DNA of 64,000 nt from Leishmania donovani (Eukaryota; Euglenozoa; Kinetoplastea; Trypanosomatida; Trypanosomatidae). How positions within the stretch are numbered: the stretch's first letter is position 1; each line of letters starts with the position of its first letter. The DNA lies in contig NC_018239.1 of the NCBI RefSeq assembly GCF_000227135.1, positions 124,001 through 188,000 of the forward strand, written 5' to 3'. Positions 40,283-49,606 of the stretch are shown here, piece by piece. Position numbers and translations under genes: made by a program. The notes beneath the pieces were generated by a model that ran no database searches, was not told where the DNA came from, and worked only from the letters and a program-made list of their open reading frames with translations.

Positions 40283-43200
40283 ATGTTCGCCCAATCCGAG
40301 AGCGAAGAGCTGCTGCATCTGCTGTCGCAGGTGCGCCTCGTGGCGGACGAGGAAGAGCGTAACGAGCAAGAGCAGCATCAGCAAGAAAAACTGGAGCAGC
40401 GGCATCGCCCAAGCGTCGACGGTGAGCACACGATGCCGGTGTATACTTCTGCTGCCGGCGCGACAGCGAAGGTACTTGACAAGCAGATAAGCAACGGCAG
40501 CTCGGCGAGCATCGCCAGCGGCGGCGGCGGCTCTGCTGCAGGACGATATACCGCCTCCTCCACCGCGGCCGTCACGAGCAGCTGGACTGTGCATGACAAT
40601 ACGGACAGCACCTTTGGCATCAACACCGCAGCGGCGAGCAACAGCTTTCTCGCCGACTACGAGCACCACCGCGCGAACCCGTTTGACCAGCCGCCCGTGA
40701 CTCGCACCCCGGCCACAGACGTGAAGGTGCTGCTGCAGCCGTCGGACGAGCGTGCAAGGTGCATCGAGGTGGACATGGCCAGCCGAGGCGACGGCTACAA
40801 CGTATTCCGGCAGCCGAAGCAGCTCCTCTTCGCCTCCCCATCAGCAGCGGCTCAGGTAGTGACTGTGCAGCAGCAGCAGCAGCAGCAGCAGCGGCGGCGT
40901 CTCGAGCAGCTGCAGCAGCAGAGACCATTGTCACTAGTGACGCACGCGCGCCAGTCCATGCCCTCCCCCCACGCGTACAACGTTTACACCGCATCCGTGA
41001 GCACGGCAACCAGAACGACGACACCGCGCTCGATCGACGATGCAGCGCCGATCTTGCCGGTTGCGGTCGAGCGCGAAGGCAGCGGCTACCGCGGTGCTGC
41101 GGCCGATAGTGCGATACTTCGAGACACCCCCTCACCAGCTGTCACCTCATCGGCACCATCCGCCTACACCAAGCGTGATGGCAAGACGGTGGCGGAAGTA
41201 GTGCTAGAGGGCATCTCGGACTTTGCAGCTGTGATACAGAATGATGGTTTCGACGGGGATTGCGAGGAGGAGTTTGGCCGCACCAGTGGTGGCGGGGGTG
41301 GCGGTGACCGGCTATCGGATGTCTGGACGCCCGCGCGCAGTATCGGCACGCCGCAGTCAGCGCTAGATGGCTCTAACCGATCGCTGCGCCTGTTTCACCT
41401 GCAGCAGCAGCAGCAGTCGCATCAACACCTTCACCAGCACCACACCACCCCATCTTCTCCGTCCTCCGCGGCTGAGGCTGCTGTCGCGCAGTTCTTTCGT
41501 GTAAGCAGCAGTGTCGATGTCATGGACAACGGTGGCCTCGACAGTGCGTGGCGAGCGAGTGTTGAGGCGGAGCTCGCGGAGCTCCAGCGCGGTGGACGAC
41601 TGTCCATGAACAGCGCGGTGGTGCAGGGAACGCCGATATCGACGGTCTCGCCGCTTCCACCAACGTCGACTACACCGTATCACCAGCTGCTCAGCCAACT
41701 GCGGCACAGCCCGTCACAAGTGCCGGCGAGTGGGCTTGGGCCTGCCAACACTGCCTTCACGGGCAGAGCGGCGCACGCGAATACGCCGCCGGCCCGACGC
41801 CCGCCATCATCATCCTCACGCCTGGCCAGCATGGGGCCGACGCCGCTCTACACAACCCACATCACGAGCATACCGCGAGCTTCCTCCTCCGCTGCAGCCG
41901 CTGGCGCATCGACGGAGCAGGGCCGCAGCTGCTGGCCGCGCTCCAGCCTCACCCCGTCCGAGGCGGCAGCTTTGTGGGAGCGCCTAAGTCCGTATGAGAG
42001 GGCCGCCGCAGCAGCAGCAGCAGCGGCAAGCTCGAACGCAGCCTCCGTCGCCGCAGCCGCGGCGCTGCTCCGCACCCCTGACACGGTTTCGAAGCCAGTC
42101 ACGCTCTCCTCGATTGCTGCACACCTTCACAGCGGTGTTGGCGATCTGGGTAGCTCGGACGAAATGGGCGGAGCGCACGCGCACGCGGACAATCCTTCTC
42201 GCACCTATGCGTCCCCGCCAACGTTTACCACGGCCCCGATGCGGGTGCCTCGCCCAGCCAGCGCGGCGCAGCTCTTCCCACCGTCGTCACCATCTCAGCC
42301 CAACTCTGCATCGCCAGCTACGGCCGGCACAGGCGTCTCGCCGCACCACGGCTGGCAGCAAAGCCACAGCAACCATCGGCAGGGGCAGTATTCGCAGACA
42401 GCATCACCTCGCACGAATGCAACGACGGTGATGGCCCTGCCACCACCGCCACCGCCACCACCTGCGTCGACGCCGTCACTGGCGACAGCAGCAGCAGCAG
42501 CAGGCCCGTACAAATCCCAGCAGAACCATTTGCAGACGCCTTCGATGCGCCGTTGGAGCCCCGTCGACGCACCTCCATCGACCACCGGTGTCGGCCCAGT
42601 CGCCGGTAACGCACACAACACCAACTCACCTCCTTCCTGCAGTCTGCGTCCATCGCCGCACCCTCGTCCGTCCAACGGCAGCTCGCCGGCGCTGCGGCGA
42701 TACACCATCACCACTCCCAGCAGTCACGCGACGACTGCGACAGCCGCCAACAACAGCACGAACAGTGGCGGCAAGAAGCACGTCGATGGGAGCCCTCTCG
42801 GGGTCAGCGGTGCATCGGTCGCTGACAAAGGAACGTCGCGCGAGGCGCGGCCACGTGTGCAGCTCTCGCAGACGTCCTGCTCGACTGGCGTCGCTGCCGC
42901 GGTCTGCGGCGGTGCTCGTGGGGCCCGCGGCTCGCTGGGCGCATCTGCACACGGCGCTGGCGGTGGTGCGAGCCCGAGCTCACCGTCATACCACCACAAC
43001 CACAGCAATCACGCCGGTCACCACCTGAACAGCCCCTCGAACTCCGCAGGCGCAACCGCCGGGCCCGGGGCGTCCATGGTGTCAGCCGCCGCCGTCCAAG
43101 CACTCATCCAGCGCCTACAGGCAGCCGCGGCGATCGTGCTGCCCAACTCTCCGTCCGCGTCGTCCGCTGTGACGGGTGGCGGGCAGATGTCTTTCAAGGC

Positions 43201-44716
43201 TGAGGAAGGCGGCGTCGCCAGCGTCGCCGCCGTGCCCGACGTTGCGTCGGCGCCGATTATACTCGCCATGTCGCACGATCAACACGGCTGCCGGCTTCTG
43301 CAGGCGGTGATCGACGCCGAGTGCAGCGAGGGCGAAGCGATTGAAGGAGGGCACGACGAGCTCGCGGCAGACGATGCCGCCGCCGCTGCGAGCCGGGCAG
43401 GGGCTGAGCGGGACGGGAGCGCCGCAGTCTCTCCGTCGATGACAGCCGGGGCGGGTGCTGGAGAGAAGAAGGGTAGCGTTAACGAGCGCCGCCGTCGTCG
43501 TCGCGCCGAAGCCTTTGAGAACTCCATCCCTGTTCGCGTCGTTCTGCGGGCAATCGAACCCAAGCTGGACGCCGTCATGGCCGACGGGTACGGCAACTTC
43601 CTCCTCCAAAAAGTTTTCGACATGGCACCTGATGCGGAGCGCCAACGGCTGCTGCGGCTGCCGTCGCTGCAACATCACCTGTGCGAGGTCGCCTGCTCTC
43701 CCCATGGCACCTTCGCGGTGCAGCGGCTCGTCGAGACGGTTCGCAACATGGAAGAGGAGCGCCTCGTTTTCGTCGCTCTGGAGCGTGATCTGCTGCGCCT
43801 GCTGACGAACGCGAACGGGGGCCACGTACTGATGAAGGTGATGGAGTGCATCCGGCGCCAGTATAACGCCTTGGCATCTGGCGCGAGCAGTGTGACAGAG
43901 CCGTCATCCGCGTCCATGGCGGTGCCGGGCGAAAGCAGCACCGCACCATCACGCCGCCTGCTCGAGGAAAGGGTGGCGACACTTTTTCAGGCGATTCAGC
44001 AGCATCTGCTGTACGTCTGCCAGCACAAGCAGGGCTGCTGCATTGTCCAGAAGTGCCTGGACTTCCTCCACGCGTGCGCTGGATTATCGCCGTCGTTGCC
44101 GTCATCCTCTGGCGCGGTGGAGCAGATGGACTACTTTGAACGCATGGCAGCGCTTCTCCTTCCCCACGTGCAGGAGCTCTCCACTCACCCGTTTGGCAAC
44201 TACGTCGTGACGCGCCTCGTGGACGTCTGCTACGCGCGCGGGAGCACCGCCACCATCGACGCCGTGGCGGCCGGCATGCAGCGGGACTTGGTGCAGATGT
44301 GCACGAACAAGTTTGCGTCAAATGTGGTTGAGCACATTCTGCGCCACTGCAGCGAGCGGCGCATTCGCCTCATCTGCCAGGCGCTGATGATGCCCCTCGC
44401 CCACCCCTCTGCACCAGCGGTGTACGCCTCTGCCTCGACAGCGGCGGCCACAAACGCCGCCATCGCTCGGCTGCCGTTGATCATCGTTGTCATGGACCCC
44501 TATGGCAACTATGTGATCCAGACGCTGCTGACGGTGGCGCCGGTGGACGAGCTGGTGAGCACGCGCGCAGAGGGAGGCGGCATGCTACCCGTGCTTCAGC
44601 AGCTTCTCCCGCTGCTCAGCTCACGCAACTACGGCCGGAAGCTGGAGACGAAGACGGAGCTCGCCTTGCTGAGGGTGGAGCAGCACCAACAGCAGCAGAA
44701 GCAGCGCCGCAGTTGA
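40283..44716 (+). CDS. Pumilio/PUF-family RNA-binding protein
   Basis: A 1477-residue protein starting at ATG 40283; the upstream open frame begins at TTG and runs through an Arg repeat that is clearly UTR. The first 980 residues are low-complexity (Ser/Ala/Pro, Gln and His runs). About 990-1430 carries eight PUF repeats with cores HGCRLLQ, YGNFLLQ, HGTFAVQ, NGGHVLM, QGCCIVQ, FGNYVVT, FASNVVE and YGNYVIQ, separated by several acidic or Ser-rich insertions (for example about 1015-1085). PUF proteins bind 3'-UTR UGUA-type elements and usually recruit CCR4-NOT. Repeat 7 (S..E) and repeats 2 and 8 (N..Q) match the standard code for G and U; repeats 1 and 5 match A; repeat 6 has Thr where Gln is usual. 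Order and proximity to NOT2 resemble the T. brucei PUF4 region as I remember it, so a PUF4 orthologue is possible but unproved. Confidence 0.93.
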   Translation: MFAQSESEELLHLLSQVRLVADEEERNEQEQHQQEKLEQRHRPSVDGEHTMPVYTSAAGATAKVLDKQISNGSSASIASGGGGSAAGRYTASSTAAVTSSWTVHDNTDSTFGINTAAASNSFLADYEHHRANPFDQPPVTRTPATDVKVLLQPSDERARCIEVDMASRGDGYNVFRQPKQLLFASPSAAAQVVTVQQQQQQQQRRRLEQLQQQRPLSLVTHARQSMPSPHAYNVYTASVSTATRTTTPRSIDDAAPILPVAVEREGSGYRGAAADSAILRDTPSPAVTSSAPSAYTKRDGKTVAEVVLEGISDFAAVIQNDGFDGDCEEEFGRTSGGGGGGDRLSDVWTPARSIGTPQSALDGSNRSLRLFHLQQQQQSHQHLHQHHTTPSSPSSAAEAAVAQFFRVSSSVDVMDNGGLDSAWRASVEAELAELQRGGRLSMNSAVVQGTPISTVSPLPPTSTTPYHQLLSQLRHSPSQVPASGLGPANTAFTGRAAHANTPPARRPPSSSSRLASMGPTPLYTTHITSIPRASSSAAAAGASTEQGRSCWPRSSLTPSEAAALWERLSPYERAAAAAAAAASSNAASVAAAAALLRTPDTVSKPVTLSSIAAHLHSGVGDLGSSDEMGGAHAHADNPSRTYASPPTFTTAPMRVPRPASAAQLFPPSSPSQPNSASPATAGTGVSPHHGWQQSHSNHRQGQYSQTASPRTNATTVMALPPPPPPPPASTPSLATAAAAAGPYKSQQNHLQTPSMRRWSPVDAPPSTTGVGPVAGNAHNTNSPPSCSLRPSPHPRPSNGSSPALRRYTITTPSSHATTATAANNSTNSGGKKHVDGSPLGVSGASVADKGTSREARPRVQLSQTSCSTGVAAAVCGGARGARGSLGASAHGAGGGASPSSPSYHHNHSNHAGHHLNSPSNSAGATAGPGASMVSAAAVQALIQRLQAAAAIVLPNSPSASSAVTGGGQMSFKAEEGGVASVAAVPDVASAPIILAMSHDQHGCRLLQAVIDAECSEGEAIEGGHDELAADDAAAAASRAGAERDGSAAVSPSMTAGAGAGEKKGSVNERRRRRRAEAFENSIPVRVVLRAIEPKLDAVMADGYGNFLLQKVFDMAPDAERQRLLRLPSLQHHLCEVACSPHGTFAVQRLVETVRNMEEERLVFVALERDLLRLLTNANGGHVLMKVMECIRRQYNALASGASSVTEPSSASMAVPGESSTAPSRRLLEERVATLFQAIQQHLLYVCQHKQGCCIVQKCLDFLHACAGLSPSLPSSSGAVEQMDYFERMAALLLPHVQELSTHPFGNYVVTRLVDVCYARGSTATIDAVAAGMQRDLVQMCTNKFASNVVEHILRHCSERRIRLICQALMMPLAHPSAPAVYASASTAAATNAAIARLPLIIVVMDPYGNYVIQTLLTVAPVDELVSTRAEGGGMLPVLQQLLPLLSSRNYGRKLETKTELALLRVEQHQQQQKQRRS

Positions 44717-45816
44717 TAAAGTTGGTTCTCCTTTTTTTTTAACATTTTGCGTGTGTACGTGTGGCCACCGTACCCGGCTGCTGTGCTCAACCGCGAAGGA
44801 CCGCTCAAACGCTGTGCACAGCTCGACCGGCTATTTTCTGCACAGGCGCGTCTGAAGGTGCGACGAGGCTCTCGCGCATGACGCACGCATCACAGACCCA
44901 CCCCCACCCCACCCGCCCAACTCTTCATCTTTTTCTATTGTCATCTTCCCCTTCTTGGTTAGAGCTCTTCTCCACGTATGAAACCTGCAGCGAGCGGGAC
45001 AAGGTCCGATATACGCCTCTCCGCCTCCCCCTGTGTGTGAATCTCTGTCTGTATGTGCGTGCGTGTCGCGGGGGAGGGCGGGGGGTGAGCTCCGACATCT
45101 TTCTGTTTCTCTGTTGCCGTGCCGCGAGGCCTATCACGCATCCAACGTTACCATAACCAAAAAAGAGCGAAAAAAGAATGCGGGAGCGGTGTGGCGGAGT
45201 GCCAACGTAGAAGACCGGGAAGGATGGCACACCCACGCACGGTTGCGGAGGCGGTGGGGGCTACTCCGTCCCCGCCGTTCGTTGGTGTAGCGACTCTGTC
45301 TTGACTGTGCGCGCCAAGGCATCGCATATAGACGTATGTCATACAAGCGAAGACAAGGGGGAGAGAAGGAAGGCGATGGTGCACGTCTGTCCTCCGCAGC
45401 CCCAAAATACTCTTCTCCTCGGCCCCACCCCTTTCCTTCTCTCGCGCTTCCTCCATATGTTTTTTGTTGGCCAACGTTGCTGCGCGTGTGTTTGGGCCCG
45501 ACACATGCACGCACGCCCAGGCTGTATGTTCCCCCGTCTCCCCTTCTCTCGCCCACATCGCCACCCGTTGCCCAACGAAAAGCGCCCAACTCTAATTCTT
45601 TCCTGATAGTGTTCACTTCCCGTCTATCCCGCTCGCCACCGCCGCCCTCCTCCTCGCTCTCTCAGCGTGTGGGTCTCTGTGTTACCCAATTGGAAGCCTA
45701 CTCCGCGGTGCAGTGTCCCCTATCTCTCTGTGGGTGGCACCCTCCCCACTCCCCTCCCCCTCTCGTCCTCGGCCCCCTCCTCATACTTCTATACGCTGTG
45801 TCAAGGGGCGACAGAC
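44717..45816 (+). other. Intergenic region; no gene seen
   Basis: Contains a T run just after the PUF stop (44732-44740) and C/T-rich tracts at about 45590-45660 and 45717-45790. The last tract ends in AG at 45804-45805, and the next ATG (45817) starts the following gene. Confidence 0.6.
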
Positions 45817-47067
45817 ATGGTTTCCATGATCGTCGCTGGCGCCACTGGCGCCATCGGCCGCACCGTCGTGCAGTATGCCATTCAGCAGCCGTCAATCGAC
45901 CGCGTTGTGGCGCTGACGCGGTTCAGAAACACCGCTGTGTCGAACTACGAGCATCTCTTCGGTATTATCGTCGCAGGTGAAGCAGGCAACACCGACAGCC
46001 GCGGCGAGGGCGCCAACAGCAAGAGGGAAAAGGGTAGCAAGTTTCCCGCTGGCACCGTCACAGCCACGCCCGCGGAGGCTGCCAAGATCAGGCCTATTAC
46101 CATGGACTGGGAAGAGTTCACGCAGCTGTGGGTGGCGAAGCGCAGCAGCACCTGCGCTGCCGCTAGCGGAGCTGATAACCGTGCCGCGGGCGCTGCGGCC
46201 ACTGCCATCACAGATCCCATGGAAAGGTACAGAGGCATCTTCGGTGGTCACACGTACGCCGCCATGTGTCTCGGCACCACCCGCAAGGACGCTGGGAGCG
46301 CCAAGAGCTTCACTCGGTGCGACTATGACTACGTGATGGCCTTCACGGAGGCTGTGCTGGCGTACTCGGCGCCGGCTGGCCTGTCACCAGACAAGACATT
46401 TGTGCACCATATCGGTGACGGGGGGGTCTCGAAGCAAGTGCACGTGCAGGAAGGCATGGGCAAGGAGGTCGACGTGCTCGCTGCCATGAACGACAACGCG
46501 GCCCAGTCGTCGGGCACGCTTCGCGTCTTCTGCCAGGTCAGCTCCAGCAACGCCAGCAGCAGCTCATGGTTCCTTTACATGAAGACAAAGGGCATTGCTG
46601 ATGAGTCCACGGTGGAGCGGGTGCACCGGCACAACAAGCTCGCCACCGCTGCCGCGGCGCTGTCACCGGTGAATCTTCTCTTGCTTCAGCCGGGGCTGCT
46701 GGAGCGCCATGGCAAGACCCGAACCACCGAAAAGTTTGCCAAGCTCATCATGTCGTCTATCCCAGTCGAGACCTGCGGAGCCGCCATCGTGTCGGCATGC
46801 AAGAGCTTGCCGATCCAGCGCAGCGTGCAACGCGCAGAGGCAACCTCTGCAGCCGAGCTGGCGAAGCACGACGAGGTGGAAGGGGCGCAGGTGGAGAAGG
46901 AAAGCAGTACTGTGGCGGCTGGCGTAAGAAAGACGCCGCTGGGCAAGCCATATGTGGGGGCCAAGGCCCTGCGCAAGGCTGGCATACCGTCCAACGAGCC
47001 GCTGCCGTACATTTACGAGGCGAACAACGCGGTGATCACGGACTTGGCATCCCGGCTGACGGCCTAA
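45817..47067 (+). CDS. TIP30/HTATIP2-like NAD(P)-binding Rossmann protein (atypical short-chain dehydrogenase)
   Basis: A 416-residue protein. ATG 45817 lies 12 nt after the predicted acceptor AG (45804-45805); the upstream frame has no ATG and is polypyrimidine-derived. The N-terminus VAGATGAIGRTVV (about residues 6-18) is the glycine-rich dinucleotide-binding loop. The CLGTTRKDAG block at about 150-160, the YDYV helix following it, the SWFLYMKTKG block at about 248-257 (a Tyr-x-x-x-Lys pair) and a Q-P-G-L-L near 290 follow the HTATIP2/TIP30 family in order. A roughly 60-70-residue insertion lies between the second strand and the CLGTTR block, and the C-terminal tail is longer than in animals. 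TIP30-type proteins bind NADPH and have been linked to transport and transcription regulation in animals; the role in trypanosomatids is not known to me. Confidence 0.85.
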   Translation: MVSMIVAGATGAIGRTVVQYAIQQPSIDRVVALTRFRNTAVSNYEHLFGIIVAGEAGNTDSRGEGANSKREKGSKFPAGTVTATPAEAAKIRPITMDWEEFTQLWVAKRSSTCAAASGADNRAAGAAATAITDPMERYRGIFGGHTYAAMCLGTTRKDAGSAKSFTRCDYDYVMAFTEAVLAYSAPAGLSPDKTFVHHIGDGGVSKQVHVQEGMGKEVDVLAAMNDNAAQSSGTLRVFCQVSSSNASSSSWFLYMKTKGIADESTVERVHRHNKLATAAAALSPVNLLLLQPGLLERHGKTRTTEKFAKLIMSSIPVETCGAAIVSACKSLPIQRSVQRAEATSAAELAKHDEVEGAQVEKESSTVAAGVRKTPLGKPYVGAKALRKAGIPSNEPLPYIYEANNAVITDLASRLTA

Positions 47068-48460
47068 AGTGCAGCGTCAGAGAAAGGAAGGGAAAGGAAA
47101 GTCGAGAGAGATGCAACAGTGCAGTGGCAGAGACACGCAGAAAATCAAACCGAGTATTCGTCAGCGCACTCTGCCTGCGCTCTCCTTCTTACCATCCTGG
47201 CGACACATCATTCGTGATGCGCGCTGGCGACGCCCACAATACAAGCCACCTATATTACCTCACCTGCCCCTCCCCTCCCCCCAGCACACACACACACACA
47301 CACCATCTTCTCCAAAGACACCCACACAGAATCGAGAACACCTTCCCATGCACATACGCATGCGCAAGGATAGTATTTGCACATGATCTCCCTATAAATA
47401 TATATATATGTGTGTGTGTGCTCTGTTTACGAGTTGACCTGTTTCAGCGTTGCCGCGGTGTGCTGCGCAGCGCCCTCTCCCACAGCCCTTCTTCCCCTCC
47501 CTTTCTCACACTCTCGCTCTCTCGCTGTTGCGCGCGCGTGGTGTTGTTGGCACTCTTCGTACCCATCCGCCCGCGCACGCAGGCAGATGTGTGCGTGCGC
47601 AAACACCTGTGTACGCACACAGACGCAGACGTGGAGAAACAGCGTGAGGTGCAACACACCAGATCCCCGGTACCCCTCCCACATTGCGCGTATCAGGCAT
47701 ACGCCATCGGTCCACGTGATGGCGCACACTTCTTCTCATTTGCCACTGCCCTACAACCTGCCTCCAGCCCACCTCCCCTCACCGCCCCCTCCTCCTCTGT
47801 GAGCTGCACGCAGCTGCACTGTGCGCGCACGAACGTAAGTGCTCTCTGACCGGGCCTTGTGTGCTTGCTGGCTTGAGTTCCTCTCTCCTTGTTGGGGGTC
47901 GTGGTTGATGAGCGCACCCGCGGCCTCCGCCACACCGTTGTCAAGCGCCGACTCTTTCGCTCTCTCTTCATGTGCTATCGGCAATTGGTCGCCACTGCTC
48001 CCAAAAGCCACTTCTTCACGTCGCTTCGCCCCGTGCGAAGACGTCGCACCCGACGAGCGAGGCGCAGTGCGGCCCGTCGTACGGCGCGCTGTTGTAGGCC
48101 AAAGAAGCAGGAAGCATGATCCCCTCGCCGCAGCGCACACGCACAGTTTTTACACCGCTCCCCATCCCGTCCCTCTTCCCCTGACAGACCCCCCTCCCCT
48201 CACCCCCCACCCCAGCCCGGTCACAGACTCATACAGACGTACCTCTACCTCGAAACTGCCTTGCCCCTCTCCATCTTTCCCTACCCCTCTACCGCTTTAA
48301 CCGTTGCACCGCGTCCTCCCACGCGCCCACCCCCGCCCGCCGCTCAAGTTCGTGCGTATAACCACCCACTCGCCCTCTGCGCGCTCGCCCCAACTAACGC
48401 CCTCCCACCTACCTCTCTCACAGCCTGCCACACACATCACACCCCTCAACGGGACCAGAC
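47068..48460 (+). other. Intergenic region; no gene seen
   Basis: Holds CA and TA/GT microsatellites (about 47283-47302 and 47396-47420) and C-rich tracts near 48160-48220. A C/T-rich stretch at 48401-48423 ends in AG (48422-48423), the probable splice acceptor of the nuclease gene, whose ATG is the first one after it. Confidence 0.6.
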
Positions 48461-49606
48461 ATGGCTGCCTTCGCCTTCTCGGCCCACGCGCTTCTTGCGG
48501 CCGTCATCGCGATGCTACTGCTGCTGGCGCTGCCGACACAGGCCTGGTGGGACAAGGGTCACATGTGCATCGCCGAGATCGCGCGCCGGAATCTCAAGCC
48601 AAATGTGCAGTCAAAGGTGCAGGCCTGCGCCGACGTGCTCAACAAGATCGGCCCCTTCCCCAAGAGCACTAACATCGTCGAGCTCGGCCCCTGGGCGGAC
48701 GACCTCAAGTCCATGGGCCTCTACACCATGTCCACCTGGCATTTCATCGACACCATCTACAACCCACAGGACGTCAAGGTCACTATCAACCCCGTCGAGA
48801 TCGTCAACGTCGCTTCCGTCATCCCGATGCTCATCAGCGCCATCACAAGCCCCGCCGCCACCTCCGACATCATCACCACCTCTGTCGCAAACCTCATCCA
48901 CTTCGTCGGCGATATCCACATGCCGCTGCACAGCGCCGACCTCTTCTCGCCCGAGTACCCGCTCGGCGACCTCGGCGGCAACAAGCAGATCGTCATCGTC
49001 AACGAGTCCGCCGGCACATCCATGAAGCTGCACGCCTTCTGGGACTCCATGTGCGAGGGTCCGCAGAACAACGCCGTGCGCCCCCTCGACAAAGACGCCT
49101 ACGCCGAACTCTCCGCCTTCGTGGATAACCTTGTCAAGTCGTACTCCTTCACCGAGGAGCAGATGATGATGACCAACTCCACCATTATGGCGGCCGAGAG
49201 CTACGAGCTGGCCGTCAAGAACGTCTACCCCGGTATCTCCGACCGCACCGTGCTGTCCGAGACGTACAAGGCCAATGGCAAGATCCTCGCCGCCGGCCGC
49301 GTCACGCTGGCCGGCTACCGCCTGGCCACCATCCTCAACACCGCGCTCGCCGGCGTGTCCTTGGACACCATCATGAACGGCACGAAGCACATGCAGGACG
49401 AGGTTGAGGTCACTCACACTGGTGACACCTACAACTACTACGCCTTCTCCGGCGTCGAGAGCGGCGCTGCCGCCGGCATCTTCCTCTCCTCCTTTGCCAT
49501 CGGCTGCCTGCTTGCCACCGCCGTCGTGCTCGCCGCTCTCTACATGCGCCGCGGCAGCTCAAAGGACGAGAGGGCCGCCGCTGCCTCCGCGAGCCACGGA
49601 ATCTGA
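48461..49606 (+). CDS. P1/S1-type (class I) nuclease / 3'-nucleotidase, membrane-anchored
   Basis: A 381-residue protein starting at ATG 48461. Residues 1-28 are a cleavable signal peptide; cleavage would leave Trp29 as the mature N-terminus, whose backbone provides a Zn ligand in this family. Zn-binding motifs are visible in order: W-x-K-G-H-M (His34), GPWADD, STWHFID, and NLIHFVGDIHMPLH followed by GDLGGN and the KLHAFWD block. These enzymes cleave single-stranded nucleic acids and 3'-mononucleotides with three zinc ions; in trypanosomatids, which cannot make purines, surface 3'-nucleotidase/nuclease supplies nucleosides. A hydrophobic helix at about 342-364 and a short basic/Ser-rich tail indicate type I anchoring in the plasma membrane. 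The length matches the membrane-bound 3'NT/NU class rather than the shorter secreted class I nucleases. It is the last + strand gene before the convergent region. Confidence 0.92.
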   Translation: MAAFAFSAHALLAAVIAMLLLLALPTQAWWDKGHMCIAEIARRNLKPNVQSKVQACADVLNKIGPFPKSTNIVELGPWADDLKSMGLYTMSTWHFIDTIYNPQDVKVTINPVEIVNVASVIPMLISAITSPAATSDIITTSVANLIHFVGDIHMPLHSADLFSPEYPLGDLGGNKQIVIVNESAGTSMKLHAFWDSMCEGPQNNAVRPLDKDAYAELSAFVDNLVKSYSFTEEQMMMTNSTIMAAESYELAVKNVYPGISDRTVLSETYKANGKILAAGRVTLAGYRLATILNTALAGVSLDTIMNGTKHMQDEVEVTHTGDTYNYYAFSGVESGAAAGIFLSSFAIGCLLATAVVLAALYMRRGSSKDERAAAASASHGI

